From Nocardioides aromaticivorans (GTDB lineage Bacteria > Actinomycetota > Actinomycetes > Propionibacteriales > Nocardioidaceae): DNA of 64,000 nt. The notes below the pieces were generated by a model, which saw nothing but the letters and a program-made list of their open reading frames with translations, did no database searches and was not told the DNA's origin. Below, one piece after another: positions 24,131 to 32,297 of this stretch (position 1 is the first letter of the stretch; every line of letters begins with the position of its first letter). Both the position numbers and the translations under genes were made by a program. The stretch lies in the NCBI RefSeq assembly GCF_013408525.1, contig NZ_JACBZM010000001.1, positions 2,356,001 to 2,420,000 on the forward strand. The letters run 5' to 3'.

Positions 24131-26253
24131 CGGAGGGGACCTTCCTGGAGCTCGCGGGCGGGGACATCGGTGCCGGTGGCGGTGCCGGTGGCGGTGCGGG
24201 GCTGCACGGGCAGGCGGCGCGCCCACAGCGCGATGCCGTGGGCCCGGATCAGCGCGGCGCCGCGCAGTCCGGCGAGGGGCAGCAGGGGCGGCGGCGCCGG
24301 CTCGCCGGTCAGCCCGGCGTCGAAGCGGGCGCCGTCGGCGGTCCGGAGCCCGACGGCCAGCCGCAGCTGCCCGGTGGTGGCGTCCGGCGGCGGGGCGACC
24401 ACCTCGTAGTGCCCGTCGGTGCCGTGGAACGGCGAGACGTACAGCGCCTTGTCCACCACGGCGCGCCCCCGTTCGTCGGTGTCGAGCAGGTAGGCGTGCC
24501 GCCCGCCGTAGGTGTTGTGCACCTCGACGACGGTGGCTGCGGGACGGCCGCTGCCCTCCCGGTCCCAGCACCAGTGGACCGTGATCGGGTTGAAGCAGTG
24601 GCCGAGCATTCGGGGTTGCGCAGCCATCAGCGCGCGGCCGCCCCGCAGGTCGATGCCGTGCGCGGCCAGGAAGCGGTCGAGGCCCTCGCGCACGGTGGTG
24701 GTGTCGCCGTCGAAGTGGTCGCGGCCCAGGAACCGGCCGCGACCACCCGGGACACGCCCGCGCTGGTCGACGGCGTCGAGGTCGACGACCCAGAGGCGGG
24801 TCCGGTGCTCGAAGCGGTTCTCGATCGGCTCGCGCCGCTGGTGCACCAGGGTGGTCCGGTAGGCCTGGACGGCCTTCCCGCCGCGGATCGTCGCGGCGGC
24901 CGGGTTCGGGCCTGCCGGGTCCTCTCCTGGCTTCCCGGCAGGCCCGGGCGCTGGGCCGCCCCACAGCAGGCCCAGTCGTTCGGTGGCGCGCAGCCCGGAG
25001 CGCGCGCCGTCCTCGTGGAAGCCCCAGCCGTGGTAGGCCCCCGCGAAGACCAGCCGGTCGCTGTCGATCTCCGGGAGGTGGCGCTGCGCGGCGACCGAGG
25101 ACGGCGTGTAGAGCGGGTGCGCGTAGTCGCGGCGCACGATGACCGAGTCGGGGTCGACGAGGTCCTCCCCGCCGAGCGTCACGAGGTAGCGGATGCCCGT
25201 GGGCAGGCGCTGCAGCCGGGTCATGTCGTAGGTGACGAGCACGCCGGCGCGCTCCGCGGCGGGTCGCCGGAAGTTCCAGGATGCGTGCGCGTCCTCGGCC
25301 CGCGGCATCAGGCGGGCGTCGGTGTGCAGCAGGGCGGTGTTGGCGCTGTACGGGATGGCACTAAGCACCTCGCGCTGCGCGGCGGTCGGCTCGGTCAGCA
25401 TGCCGAGCGCCTGCTCCGGGTGGGCGGCGACGACCACGGCGTCGTACACCTCGGGGCCGGTGGGGGTGACCACCTCGACCCCGCCGGTCGTCTCCCGGAC
25501 GGAGACGACCGGCGCGCCGGTGCGGATGTCGCCACCGCGCCCCCTGACCGCGGCGGCGATCGCATCGACGTAGGTGCGGGAGCCGCCGGTCACCGTGCGC
25601 CAGGTCGGCGATCCGAAGACCTGCAGCATCCCGTGGTGGGACAGGAACGAGAAGAGGTACGCCGCCGGGTAGTCCAGCGCCGTCTCCGGGTCGCACGACC
25701 ACACCGCCGCCACCAGCGGCTCCATGAAGTGCCGCCGGAAGTACGGCGAGAAGCGGCCCCGGTCGAGGAAGGCGGCCAGGGTCGTCGGGTCGGCCGCCGG
25801 GTCCTCCGCCTCGGCGAGCAGCCGGCGCGCGCGCCGGTGGAAGCGCGGGACCTCGCGCAGCATCCGCAGGTAGGCGGGGTTGCGGTGGTTGCCCGCCCCG
25901 GCCGGGAAGATCCCGCGCCGGCCGAGCGCGCCGGCCCACTCCAGGCCGGTCACCTCGTCGCTGATCGACATCGACATCTCCGACTCCTGGGTCGGTACGC
26001 CGAGCTCGTCGAAGATCCGCAGCAGCACCGGGTAGGTGCGCCGGTTGTGCACGATGAAGCCGCTGTCGATGCGCAGGGTGCGCCCGGTCGCGTCGGTGAC
26101 GTCGTGGGTGTCGGCGTGCCCGCCGAGCCGGTCGTCGGCCTCGAGGAGCGTGACGTGGGCGCCGTTGGCGGGGTCGGAGGCGACGTACGCCGCGGTGAGT
26201 CCGGCGACGCCGGAGCCCACCACGGCGATCCGCCGTGGTGTCGGGGTGGCCAT
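24127..26253 (-). CDS. Fusion of FAD-dependent amine-oxidase-like oxidoreductase and DUF1365
   Basis: 708 residues. Residues ~1-430 are an FAD oxidoreductase: IAVVGSGVAGLTAAYVASD (dinucleotide fold), LLEADDRLGGHADTHDV, and a C-terminal LVFAGAYHGWGFHEDGARSG. After a Gly/Pro/Ala linker (GPAPGPAGKPGEDPAGPNPAAA), residues ~470-705 are DUF1365 (TTLVHQRREPIENRFEHRTRLWVVDLD, and MLGHCFNPITVHWCWD). In most bacteria, including M. tuberculosis (Rv0449c and Rv0448c), these are two adjacent genes. The linker looks like a genuine fused junction, with no frameshift visible. Expected role: oxidation and modification of membrane acyl chains with the CFA-like enzymes. Confidence 0.88.
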   Translation of the reverse strand: MATPTPRRIAVVGSGVAGLTAAYVASDPANGAHVTLLEADDRLGGHADTHDVTDATGRTLRIDSGFIVHNRRTYPVLLRIFDELGVPTQESEMSMSISDEVTGLEWAGALGRRGIFPAGAGNHRNPAYLRMLREVPRFHRRARRLLAEAEDPAADPTTLAAFLDRGRFSPYFRRHFMEPLVAAVWSCDPETALDYPAAYLFSFLSHHGMLQVFGSPTWRTVTGGSRTYVDAIAAAVRGRGGDIRTGAPVVSVRETTGGVEVVTPTGPEVYDAVVVAAHPEQALGMLTEPTAAQREVLSAIPYSANTALLHTDARLMPRAEDAHASWNFRRPAAERAGVLVTYDMTRLQRLPTGIRYLVTLGGEDLVDPDSVIVRRDYAHPLYTPSSVAAQRHLPEIDSDRLVFAGAYHGWGFHEDGARSGLRATERLGLLWGGPAPGPAGKPGEDPAGPNPAAATIRGGKAVQAYRTTLVHQRREPIENRFEHRTRLWVVDLDAVDQRGRVPGGRGRFLGRDHFDGDTTTVREGLDRFLAAHGIDLRGGRALMAAQPRMLGHCFNPITVHWCWDREGSGRPAATVVEVHNTYGGRHAYLLDTDERGRAVVDKALYVSPFHGTDGHYEVVAPPPDATTGQLRLAVGLRTADGARFDAGLTGEPAPPPLLPLAGLRGAALIRAHGIALWARRLPVQPRTATGTATGTDVPARELQEGPLR

Positions 26254-26254
26254 G

Positions 26255-27025
26255 TCAGGCTTCCAGTGCCAGGACGGCGATCGGTGTGGTCGTCGGCAGC
26301 GGCGAGCCGCCGTCGGGCTCGACGGTGATCCCGACCGCCTTCGCCTCCGAGGCGTCCCCGTCGAGGAGGATCTCGTTGTCCGCCTCGTCGGGCATCAGCC
26401 CGGCCGGCACCATGGCGCCCTGCGGGGTCTGCAGCCACAGCTCGTAGACCTTGCCCGTCGGGGCGAGGGCCATGTCCTCGGTCTGGATCACGGCGCGACC
26501 CTCGCTGCGCGAGACCGTCACCGTGGCTCGGGAGCCGTCGGGGAACTCCTTCTCGACGCTCGTCGCGTCGGCGGCGGTGAGCACCCGGTCGATGGCAGAC
26601 AGCCTCGGCTCGTCCGTCCGGTTGTCGGCCCACGGCCGCACCAGCGCGGTCCCGACCGCGAGCAGCAGCACCACGGCGGCGGCGACCAGGAGCGGCGTCC
26701 GGGCCAGGCGCTGCGCCAGCGAGCGACGGGTACGACGGGCGGCGAGCTCGTCGCCGGAGGTCGGGGTGGCCGTGGGTGTGGTCTCGGACGTGACCGGCGG
26801 GAGCGGACGGATCGACGCGATGCCAGCGAGGACGGAGTCCCGCACCGAGCTCGGGGGCTCGACCGGGTCGGTGCCGAGCAGGGCGGCCGCCTCCTGGAGG
26901 CTGGCCACCTCCTCACGGCAGTCGGCGCACGTGGCGAGGTGGGCCTCGAAGCGGGCCCGCTCGTCGGCGTCGAGGGCATCGACGGCGTACGCGCCGGAGA
27001 GCGCGTGCTGGTCGTGATCGGTCAT
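26255..27025 (-). CDS. rskA: RskA-like membrane anti-sigma factor
   Basis: 256 residues. The N terminus holds the zinc-binding anti-sigma motif HLATCADC (His29-X3-Cys33-X2-Cys36) within a helical domain starting ALSGAYAVDALDADERARFEAHL, then a TM helix at about 109-130 (TPLLVAAAVVLLLAVGTALV) and an extracytoplasmic RskA domain (VYELWLQTPQGAMVPAGLMPDEADNEILLDGDASEAKAVGITVEPDGGSPLPTTTPIAVLAL). It inhibits SigK until cleaved by regulated intramembrane proteolysis in mycobacteria. The ATG overlaps the sigma factor stop (ATGA 27022-27025). Confidence 0.92.
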   Translation of the reverse strand: MTDHDQHALSGAYAVDALDADERARFEAHLATCADCREEVASLQEAAALLGTDPVEPPSSVRDSVLAGIASIRPLPPVTSETTPTATPTSGDELAARRTRRSLAQRLARTPLLVAAAVVLLLAVGTALVRPWADNRTDEPRLSAIDRVLTAADATSVEKEFPDGSRATVTVSRSEGRAVIQTEDMALAPTGKVYELWLQTPQGAMVPAGLMPDEADNEILLDGDASEAKAVGITVEPDGGSPLPTTTPIAVLALEA

Positions 27026-27627
27026 CGTCCTACTCCGATCGAGTCGCGCAGCCTGATCAGGCCGTCACGGATCCTTGTCTTCGCGGTCCCGACCGGTAGG
27101 TCGAGGAGGGCGGCCACCTCCGTGTGGGTGTAGCCGCCGAAGTACGCCAGCTCGATCGCTTCGCGCTGGACGTCGGTGAGGTGGTCGAGGGCGGCGCGGA
27201 CCCGCCGCGCCTCGAGCGATGCGTGCGCCGCCTCGGCGGTCACGTCGTGGTCGGGCACCTGGTTGCGCTGCTCGTAGGCGACGTCGCGCCGGGTGGCGGC
27301 CTCGGCGCTGCGGACCCGGTCGACCGCCTTGCGGTGCGCGATCGTCATCAGCCACGCCAGCGCGCTGCCGCGCGCGTCGTCGTACCGGCTGGCCTGGCGC
27401 CAGACCTCGAGGAACACCTCCTGGGTGACCTCCTCGGCCTGGGCCCGGTCGCGGACGACCCGCAGCACGAGTCCGTGGACACGGGCCGACGTGGCGTCGT
27501 ACAGGGTGGCGAACGCGGCCTGGTCGCCGCGGGCGGACCGCTTCAGCAGGGCCGCCAGGTCGGCGACCGCGCCGGCCGGCGCCCCCTCGTGGGGAGCGCC
27601 GGCCGGGTTGCCGGGGACCGGATCCAT
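27022..27627 (-). CDS. sigK: ECF sigma factor SigK
   Basis: 201 residues from the ATG at 27627; the frame extends upstream but has no start with a ribosome site. Region 2 (FATLYDATSARVHGLVLRVVRDRAQAEEVTQEVFLEVWRQASRYD) and region 4 (LTDVQREAIELAYFGGYTHTEVAALLDLPVGTAKTRIRDGLIRLRDSIG) are typical of the SigK group. The assignment rests on the pairing with rskA and the neighbouring fasciclin, FAD/DUF1365, CFA and DUF1295 genes, which together recreate the mycobacterial SigK regulon in one place. Confidence 0.9.
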   Translation of the reverse strand: MDPVPGNPAGAPHEGAPAGAVADLAALLKRSARGDQAAFATLYDATSARVHGLVLRVVRDRAQAEEVTQEVFLEVWRQASRYDDARGSALAWLMTIAHRKAVDRVRSAEAATRRDVAYEQRNQVPDHDVTAEAAHASLEARRVRAALDHLTDVQREAIELAYFGGYTHTEVAALLDLPVGTAKTRIRDGLIRLRDSIGVGR

Positions 27628-27668
27628 GGTGCTGATCCTTCCGGAGGAGAGGTGGTCCTGACGAGGGG

Positions 27669-28346
27669 TCACTTGACCCCGGTCAGCACCTTGTCGATCA
27701 CGTAGACGGTCGCGTTGGCGGTCGGGATGTTGCCGCACAGCACGTTGGCGGTGACGGTGCCGTCGGAGACGGTCATGCCGGACTCCGGGTCACCGGCGAC
27801 GGTCAGCTTGTCGCCCGCGAGGGTGTCCTGCTTGCCGGCCACGGCGTCGGCCTTCTCGTTGGCGCCGACCACGTGGTGGGCGAGGATCTTGTAGAGGGCG
27901 CTCTTGTCGCCCTTCTCCTTGCCCTCCATGACCAGGCCGTTGAGGTCGGCCTCCGGGATCTCGGCGAAGGCGTCGTTGTACGGCGCGAACACGGTCAGCG
28001 CCTCGGCGCCGTTGAGGGTGTCGGCGAGGCCGTCGATGCTGGTGACGGCGGTGACCAGGGTGCTGAGCAGCGGGTTGTTGCTCGCGGCCGTGGCGACCGG
28101 GTCCTTGACCATGCCGTCGAAGGAGCCCTTGCCGGAGGTCGGGATCGCCGAGCAGCCGGGACCGAAGGTCTCCGCGCCGGCGCCCTCGGCCATCGGGCTG
28201 TCGGAGGAGTCCGACGACTGCGAGGACGTGTCGTCGGAGCCGCTGGTGGGCTCGTCGTCCTCGCTGCTGCACGCGGCGAAGGTGGCGCTCATGGCCAGGA
28301 TCGCGATGCCGGCGCCGGCGGAGCGGCGGATCTTCTGGAGCTTCAT
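27669..28346 (-). CDS. Fasciclin-domain lipoprotein (MPT70/MPT83-like)
   Basis: 225 residues. A lipoprotein signal ends in AMSATFAACSS (Cys26), followed by a Ser/Asp/Glu-rich spacer and one fasciclin (FAS1) domain: NPLLSTLVTAVTSIDGLADTLNGAEALTVFAPYNDAFAEIP and YVIDKVLTGVK. In M. tuberculosis MPT83 is the lipoprotein and MPT70 the secreted form; both are SigK targets. Here the gene sits directly upstream of sigK (41-bp gap), consistent with SigK autoregulation. Predicted extracellular, adhesive or envelope-related. Confidence 0.9.
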   Translation of the reverse strand: MKLQKIRRSAGAGIAILAMSATFAACSSEDDEPTSGSDDTSSQSSDSSDSPMAEGAGAETFGPGCSAIPTSGKGSFDGMVKDPVATAASNNPLLSTLVTAVTSIDGLADTLNGAEALTVFAPYNDAFAEIPEADLNGLVMEGKEKGDKSALYKILAHHVVGANEKADAVAGKQDTLAGDKLTVAGDPESGMTVSDGTVTANVLCGNIPTANATVYVIDKVLTGVK

Positions 28347-28389
28347 GGTGGTGCCTTCCGTAGGGGGCGTTGGTGTGTCGTCGGGGGTG

Positions 28390-28416
28390 ATTCGGTGCCG
28401 GTTCGGGCCCGGATTG
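28390..28416 (-). promoter_or_regulatory. SigK-like promoter upstream of the fasciclin-sigK genes
   Basis: On the minus strand the 101-bp gap before the fasciclin gene contains CAATCC (28411-28416) and CCGAAT (28390-28395), 15 bp apart, resembling the mycobacterial SigK elements CCATCC and CCGAAT as I recall them. Exact spacing in the reference promoter should be checked. The remaining gap is GC-rich with no other match. Confidence 0.4.
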
Positions 28417-28447
28417 CCCGGAAGTACGGTCTTTTTCGAGGTGCGCG

Positions 28448-29947
28448 TCACTTCACGGTGACGAGGAGCTCGTGGATGCCGCTGGCGCCGTTCGGGAACG
28501 GCTCGGCGCGGACGGCGGTCTGGGGCTCGCCGTCGCCGGAGACGGCGCGCACGGCGATCCGGTGCGACCCGGACTTCGCCGGCCACTTGTGGAACCACTG
28601 CCGCCAGTAGTCGTCGCCACCGTCCGGCCCGAGCTGCGCGTCCTCCCAGCCGCCGCCGTCGATGCGCACCTGCACCTTCGCGATCCCGCCGCGCTCCTGC
28701 GCCCAGGCGACCCCGCCGATGACCACGTCGCCGGGGTCGAGCTGCGCCAGCGCCTTGGGGGTGTCGATGCGCGCGGAGATCTTGATCGGGGCGTCCGTGG
28801 CCCAGTCCCGCTCCGTCCAGTAGGCCTTCTGGTCGTCGTACGTCGTCAGGGTGAGCCGGGTGACCCACTTGGTCGCGCTGATGAAGCCGTAGAGGCCCGG
28901 GATGACCATCCGCACCGGGAAGCCGTGCTCGCGGGGCAGCTGCTCGCCGTTCATGCCGACGGCGAGGATCGCGTCGCGCCCGTCGGTGGCGAGGTCGAGC
29001 GGGGTGCTGATCGTCATCCCGTCAAAGTCCGTCGAGAGGATCTGGTCCGCCTTCGTGCGGTCGATGCCGGCGAGGTCGAGCACGTCGGTGAGTCGTACGC
29101 CGAGCCAGCGGGCCCCGCCGACGTACGGGCCGCCGACGCTGTTGGAGACGCAGGTCAGCGTGATGTCGCGCTCGATCATCGGCATGTCGAGCAGCTCGTC
29201 GAAGGTCAGCGTGACCTCCTTCTGGACGTCGCCGTCGATGGTCAGCGTCCAGTCCTCGCTGCTGACCACGGGCGTGTCGAGGCGGGTGTCGACGCGGTAG
29301 AAGTCCTTGTTCGGCGTGCGGAACCTCGTGATGCCGGGGACCTGGTCGTCGAGGCCGCGCGGCAGCGCCTTCGCAGGCTCCGCGGGCGTCGGCAGGGCGA
29401 TGTCCTCCGGCCGGGTCCGCAGCGAGGTGACCACCCGGCCGCCGAGGCCGCCGACCGCCGCTGCGGCGGTCAGTGCCGCGCCGGTCAGCAGCAGGGTGCG
29501 CCGGCTCCCGTCGGCCTCCGCCTGCTGGTGGGTCCGGGCCAGCAGGCGGAGGGCGACCGGCCCGATGACGGCGGCGACCAGGCTCGGGAGGAGGTCGAGG
29601 GGCTCGGCGCTGGGCCGGCTCAGGGCGGCCACCGCGGCGATGGCCACGAGGGCGAGCAGGATGCCGGCCCCGAGGGCCAGCCGGCGGCGGGCGACCAGGC
29701 CGGCCACCGCGGCGAGCAGGAGGACGCCGGCCAGCACGGAGCCGACGAGGATGGTCTTGTCGGCGCTCCCGAACTGCCGGATCGCCCATTCCTTCATCGG
29801 GGTGGGGGTCAGGTCGATCACGGTCGACCCGACGGCCAGCACCGGTGAGGCGGCAGGGTCGGTCAGGGCGGCGGCGAGGTGGGCGAGGCCCACGGCGACC
29901 AGGGTCGCCAGGACGCCGTACGCGGCCCAGGGGAGTCGTGCCTTCAT
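28448..29947 (-). CDS. Membrane-anchored molybdopterin oxidoreductase (sulfite oxidase/YedY-like)
   Basis: 499 residues. The first ~165 contain several TM helices (AAYGVLATLVAVGLAHLAAAL, ILVGSVLAGVLLLAAVAGLVA, LGAGILLALVAIAAVAALS and more) and the rest is the molybdopterin domain: EVTLTFDELLDMPMIERDITLTCVSNSVGGPYVGGARWLGV with the Mo-ligating Cys266, then NGEQLPREHGFPVRMVIPGLYGFISATKWVTRLTL. A C-terminal dimerisation-like domain follows. An integral membrane anchor on a YedY-type enzyme differs from the usual Tat-exported soluble form. It probably reduces or oxidises oxidised sulfur compounds outside the cell. Confidence 0.88.
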   Translation of the reverse strand: MKARLPWAAYGVLATLVAVGLAHLAAALTDPAASPVLAVGSTVIDLTPTPMKEWAIRQFGSADKTILVGSVLAGVLLLAAVAGLVARRRLALGAGILLALVAIAAVAALSRPSAEPLDLLPSLVAAVIGPVALRLLARTHQQAEADGSRRTLLLTGAALTAAAAVGGLGGRVVTSLRTRPEDIALPTPAEPAKALPRGLDDQVPGITRFRTPNKDFYRVDTRLDTPVVSSEDWTLTIDGDVQKEVTLTFDELLDMPMIERDITLTCVSNSVGGPYVGGARWLGVRLTDVLDLAGIDRTKADQILSTDFDGMTISTPLDLATDGRDAILAVGMNGEQLPREHGFPVRMVIPGLYGFISATKWVTRLTLTTYDDQKAYWTERDWATDAPIKISARIDTPKALAQLDPGDVVIGGVAWAQERGGIAKVQVRIDGGGWEDAQLGPDGGDDYWRQWFHKWPAKSGSHRIAVRAVSGDGEPQTAVRAEPFPNGASGIHELLVTVK

Positions 29948-29989
29948 GGGGGTTGTTCGGAGCCACCCCCGTCAGCGGATCGGTGCGGC

Positions 29990-30739
29990 TCAGCAGCGCT
30001 CGACGACGACCGGCGTCGCCGACTCCGTGACGCACACCGTGCCGAGGTCCTCGGCCACCAGCCGCGGGTCGAGGTCGTCCGTGCCGCCGCCCTCGCCGGG
30101 GCCGCTGACCGCCCAGCGGTAGAGCCGGTACTGGTCCGGCCTGCCGGTCGCGACGCGGGTGAAGGCCTGTCCGGCCGCGTCGAACCAGGTCCGGCGCGTC
30201 CCTCCCTCGGGGGTGAAGCCGCCACCGAGGTCGGGGTCGCCGGGCGTCGGGGTGGCGGGCACCAGCCTGCCGGCGCGGATCACGTACACCGTCAGCCGTG
30301 TGGAGTCGCCGCCCTCGTGGCCCACGACCCAGCCGGCGCCCGCCTGGCCGAGCTCGAGCTGCACGTCCAGGAGGTACGGCGTGTCCGCGTCCTCCGGGAT
30401 CGTCGCCGTGACCACGTCGGAGCCGTTGCGGACCTGCAGCTGGTCGCGGCCGCCACGCTCGACGAGCTCGGCGGTGATCCCGGTGCCGTCGTCGGCGACG
30501 GTGGGGGAGCCCGCCCGGAGCTCGGCGACCTGCGCCTCGGTGAAGATCGCGACCAGGTCCGCGGGCCCCTCGACCGTGGGCGCCTGCGTCACCTGCGTCT
30601 CCTGCTCGCTGGCCGGGGTGGAGGCCTGCGTGGGCGACGGGTCGGGCGCGGCGGCGGGCTCGTCGCCGCAGCCGACGAGGCCGAGCAGGGCGAGGGACAG
30701 GACGGCGGTGAGGGCGGCAGGGCCGAGAGTGCTCTTCAT
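29990..30739 (-). CDS. Putative lipoprotein of unknown function
   Basis: 249 residues with signal peptide and lipobox ALLGLVGC (Cys24), a low-complexity Pro/Ala/Thr/Glu region (EPAAAPDPSPTQASTPASEQETQVTQAP), then a folded domain with two further Cys near the end (TVCVTESATPVVVERC). I do not recognise the family. It is the most upstream gene of the minus-strand SigK block, 42 bp from the molybdoenzyme, so it may be transcribed with it. Confidence 0.7.
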   Translation of the reverse strand: MKSTLGPAALTAVLSLALLGLVGCGDEPAAAPDPSPTQASTPASEQETQVTQAPTVEGPADLVAIFTEAQVAELRAGSPTVADDGTGITAELVERGGRDQLQVRNGSDVVTATIPEDADTPYLLDVQLELGQAGAGWVVGHEGGDSTRLTVYVIRAGRLVPATPTPGDPDLGGGFTPEGGTRRTWFDAAGQAFTRVATGRPDQYRLYRWAVSGPGEGGGTDDLDPRLVAEDLGTVCVTESATPVVVERC

Positions 30740-30792
30740 GCCGGGGTGGACGCGCGAGCTCGCCCGCCGGTTGGCAACGCGTGCCGGCGAGC

Positions 30793-31752
30793 TCAGACCG
30801 GGGTCGCCACGTGGACGAGCGCGTCGCCCGCGTTGACGATCGGCGCCCGGGTCAGGCCGATCGCGATGCCGGGACGGTCCGCGTGCACGAGGCGCACCCG
30901 GCGGCCGAAGGTGTCCGACAGCCCGCCGAGGCGCTGGCCCTCCTCGACCCACTCGCCGAGGTGGACGTCGAGGTGCAGGATGCCGGTGCCGCGCGCGCGG
31001 ACCCAGCTGCTCGCCCGGGCCTCGACCACCTCGACGGGGGCCTCGGTCGCCGGTTCGTCGTCGATCATGCCGAGCGAGGCGAGCACCCGTCGTACACCAC
31101 GGACGCCGACGGCGATCGCGTCCTCGTCGAAGCGCAGCGCCTCACCGGCCTCGTAGAGCAGCACCGTCGCGCCGCGGTCGCGCGCGGCCTGGCGCAGCGA
31201 GCCGTCGCGCAGCCGGGCGTGCAGCATCACGGGCGCACCGAACGCCTCGGCCAGCCCACGGGTGCGGGGGTCGTCGAGGTCGGCGCGGATCTGCGGCAGG
31301 TTGGCGCGCCGGTCGGCCGCGGTGTGGAGGTCGAGGCCGACGTCGCACTTGCTGACGACCTCGGTCATGAACAGGTGCGCGATCCGGCTGGCGAGCGAGC
31401 CACGGGCCGAGCCGGGGAAGGACCGGTTGAGGTCGCGGCGGTCCGGCAGGTAGCGGTCGCCGGTCATGAAGCCCAGCACGTTGACGACGGGTACGGCGAC
31501 CAGCGTGCCCCGGAAGGTACGGGCCGACAGCGTCGCCATCGCCTGGCGGATCACCTCGACCCCCATCACCTCGTCGCCGTGGATCGCCGCGTTCACCCAC
31601 ACGGTCGGGCCGTCCTCGCGGCCGTGCACGACACGGACCGGCAGGCTCACGTCGCCACCGGTGACCAGCCGCGTGATCGGGAGCTCGACCTCCTTGGTCG
31701 AGCCGGCGCGGACCCGGACGTTGCCGATCGCGAAGGACTCACGCAGTGCCAC
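30793..31752 (-). CDS. Succinylglutamate desuccinylase/aspartoacylase-family zinc hydrolase
   Basis: 319 residues. Zinc ligands fit the AstE/AspA pattern: NAAIHGDEVMGVEV (His and Glu) and later CDVGLDLHTA. LNRSFPGSARGSLASRIAHLF is the conserved Arg-containing segment that binds the substrate carboxylate. The C-terminal ~90 residues form an all-beta extension (AEAPVEVVEARASSWVRARGTGILHLDVHLGEWVEEGQRL), typical of the M14 AstE/AspA group. It overlaps the preceding protease gene by 14 bp. With the neighbouring RimK ligase it suggests making and trimming of an amide- or peptide-linked amino acid. Confidence 0.88.
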   Translation of the reverse strand: MALRESFAIGNVRVRAGSTKEVELPITRLVTGGDVSLPVRVVHGREDGPTVWVNAAIHGDEVMGVEVIRQAMATLSARTFRGTLVAVPVVNVLGFMTGDRYLPDRRDLNRSFPGSARGSLASRIAHLFMTEVVSKCDVGLDLHTAADRRANLPQIRADLDDPRTRGLAEAFGAPVMLHARLRDGSLRQAARDRGATVLLYEAGEALRFDEDAIAVGVRGVRRVLASLGMIDDEPATEAPVEVVEARASSWVRARGTGILHLDVHLGEWVEEGQRLGGLSDTFGRRVRLVHADRPGIAIGLTRAPIVNAGDALVHVATPV

Positions 31753-32251
31753 GCCCGGACCCTCCCGTCGCGACGCCGCGGTTCTTGCGGCGGACCTTCC
31801 GCGGCGGCCGGCCGCCGAGGTAGGAGTGACCGGAGTCGACGACGAAGCCCTGGCGCAGCGCCTCGCGGCCGACGAGCATCCGGAAGCCCATCTCGTCGCG
31901 GCGGGTCAGGGTCACCTCGGTCGTGATGGTGCGGCCGAGCAGCTCCAGCTCGGTGAGGACCACGAACCGCTCCTGGGTGTGGCCCGTGGAGCTCCGGATC
32001 GTCCGGCGGTCGTGGACCGGGCACTCGACGTACACGGCATCGTCGGCCGAGCGCTGCCACGGGTGCACGGAGAACCGCACCCAGGTGGCGCCGTCGCGCT
32101 CGAAGCGGGTGAGGTCGAACGCGTGCAGCGCGGAGGTGCGCGCGCCGGTGTCGAGCTTCGCCTTCACCGGCCCCACCCCGAGCGCCGGGAGCCGGACCCA
32201 CTCTCGCCAGCCGGCGACCACCGGCGTGCTGCTTGAATGGGAGCTGACCAC
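31739..32251 (-). CDS. RimK-associated zinc protease (PF05618-type, retropepsin-like fold)
   Basis: About 170 residues from a GTG (an upstream TTG at 32263 is the alternative). The core is AKLDTGARTSALHAFDLTRFERDG, a retropepsin-like DTGA active-site loop, followed by VHPWQRSADDAVYVECPVHDRRTIRSSTGHTQERFVVLTELELLGRTITTEVTLTRRDEMGFRMLVGREALRQGFVVDSGHSYLGG. This matches proteins called ATP-dependent zinc protease or RimB-like that accompany RimK ligases. It is divergent from the RimK-like gene and co-oriented with the deacylase. Confidence 0.82.
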   Translation of the reverse strand: MVSSHSSSTPVVAGWREWVRLPALGVGPVKAKLDTGARTSALHAFDLTRFERDGATWVRFSVHPWQRSADDAVYVECPVHDRRTIRSSTGHTQERFVVLTELELLGRTITTEVTLTRRDEMGFRMLVGREALRQGFVVDSGHSYLGGRPPRKVRRKNRGVATGGSGRGTA

Positions 32252-32262
32252 GTCACCATCCA

Positions 32263-32293
32263 ATCAGGTCCCATCCGCCAGTCCGATCAGGTC
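32263..32293. promoter_or_regulatory. Direct repeat ATCAGGTC in the divergent RimK/protease gap
   Basis: The octamer ATCAGGTC occurs at 32263-32270 and 32286-32293, 23 bp apart, in the short divergent gap between the protease and RimK-like genes. The second copy ends just before the GGGA ribosome site of the RimK-like ATG. Two helical turns of spacing suit a dimeric regulator. Prediction only. Confidence 0.35.
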
Positions 32294-32297
32294 GGGA

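Noticed and set aside
24127..26253. Frameshift merging two genes (FAD oxidoreductase and DUF1365)
   Set aside because: The frame is continuous and the linker is a plausible Gly/Pro/Ala tether, with no remnant stop or start in a typical position.
32261..32263. TTG at 32263 as start of the zinc protease
   Set aside because: A GTG four codons later has a better ribosome-site spacing (GGATGG upstream) and keeps the divergent gap; the TTG remains an alternative.
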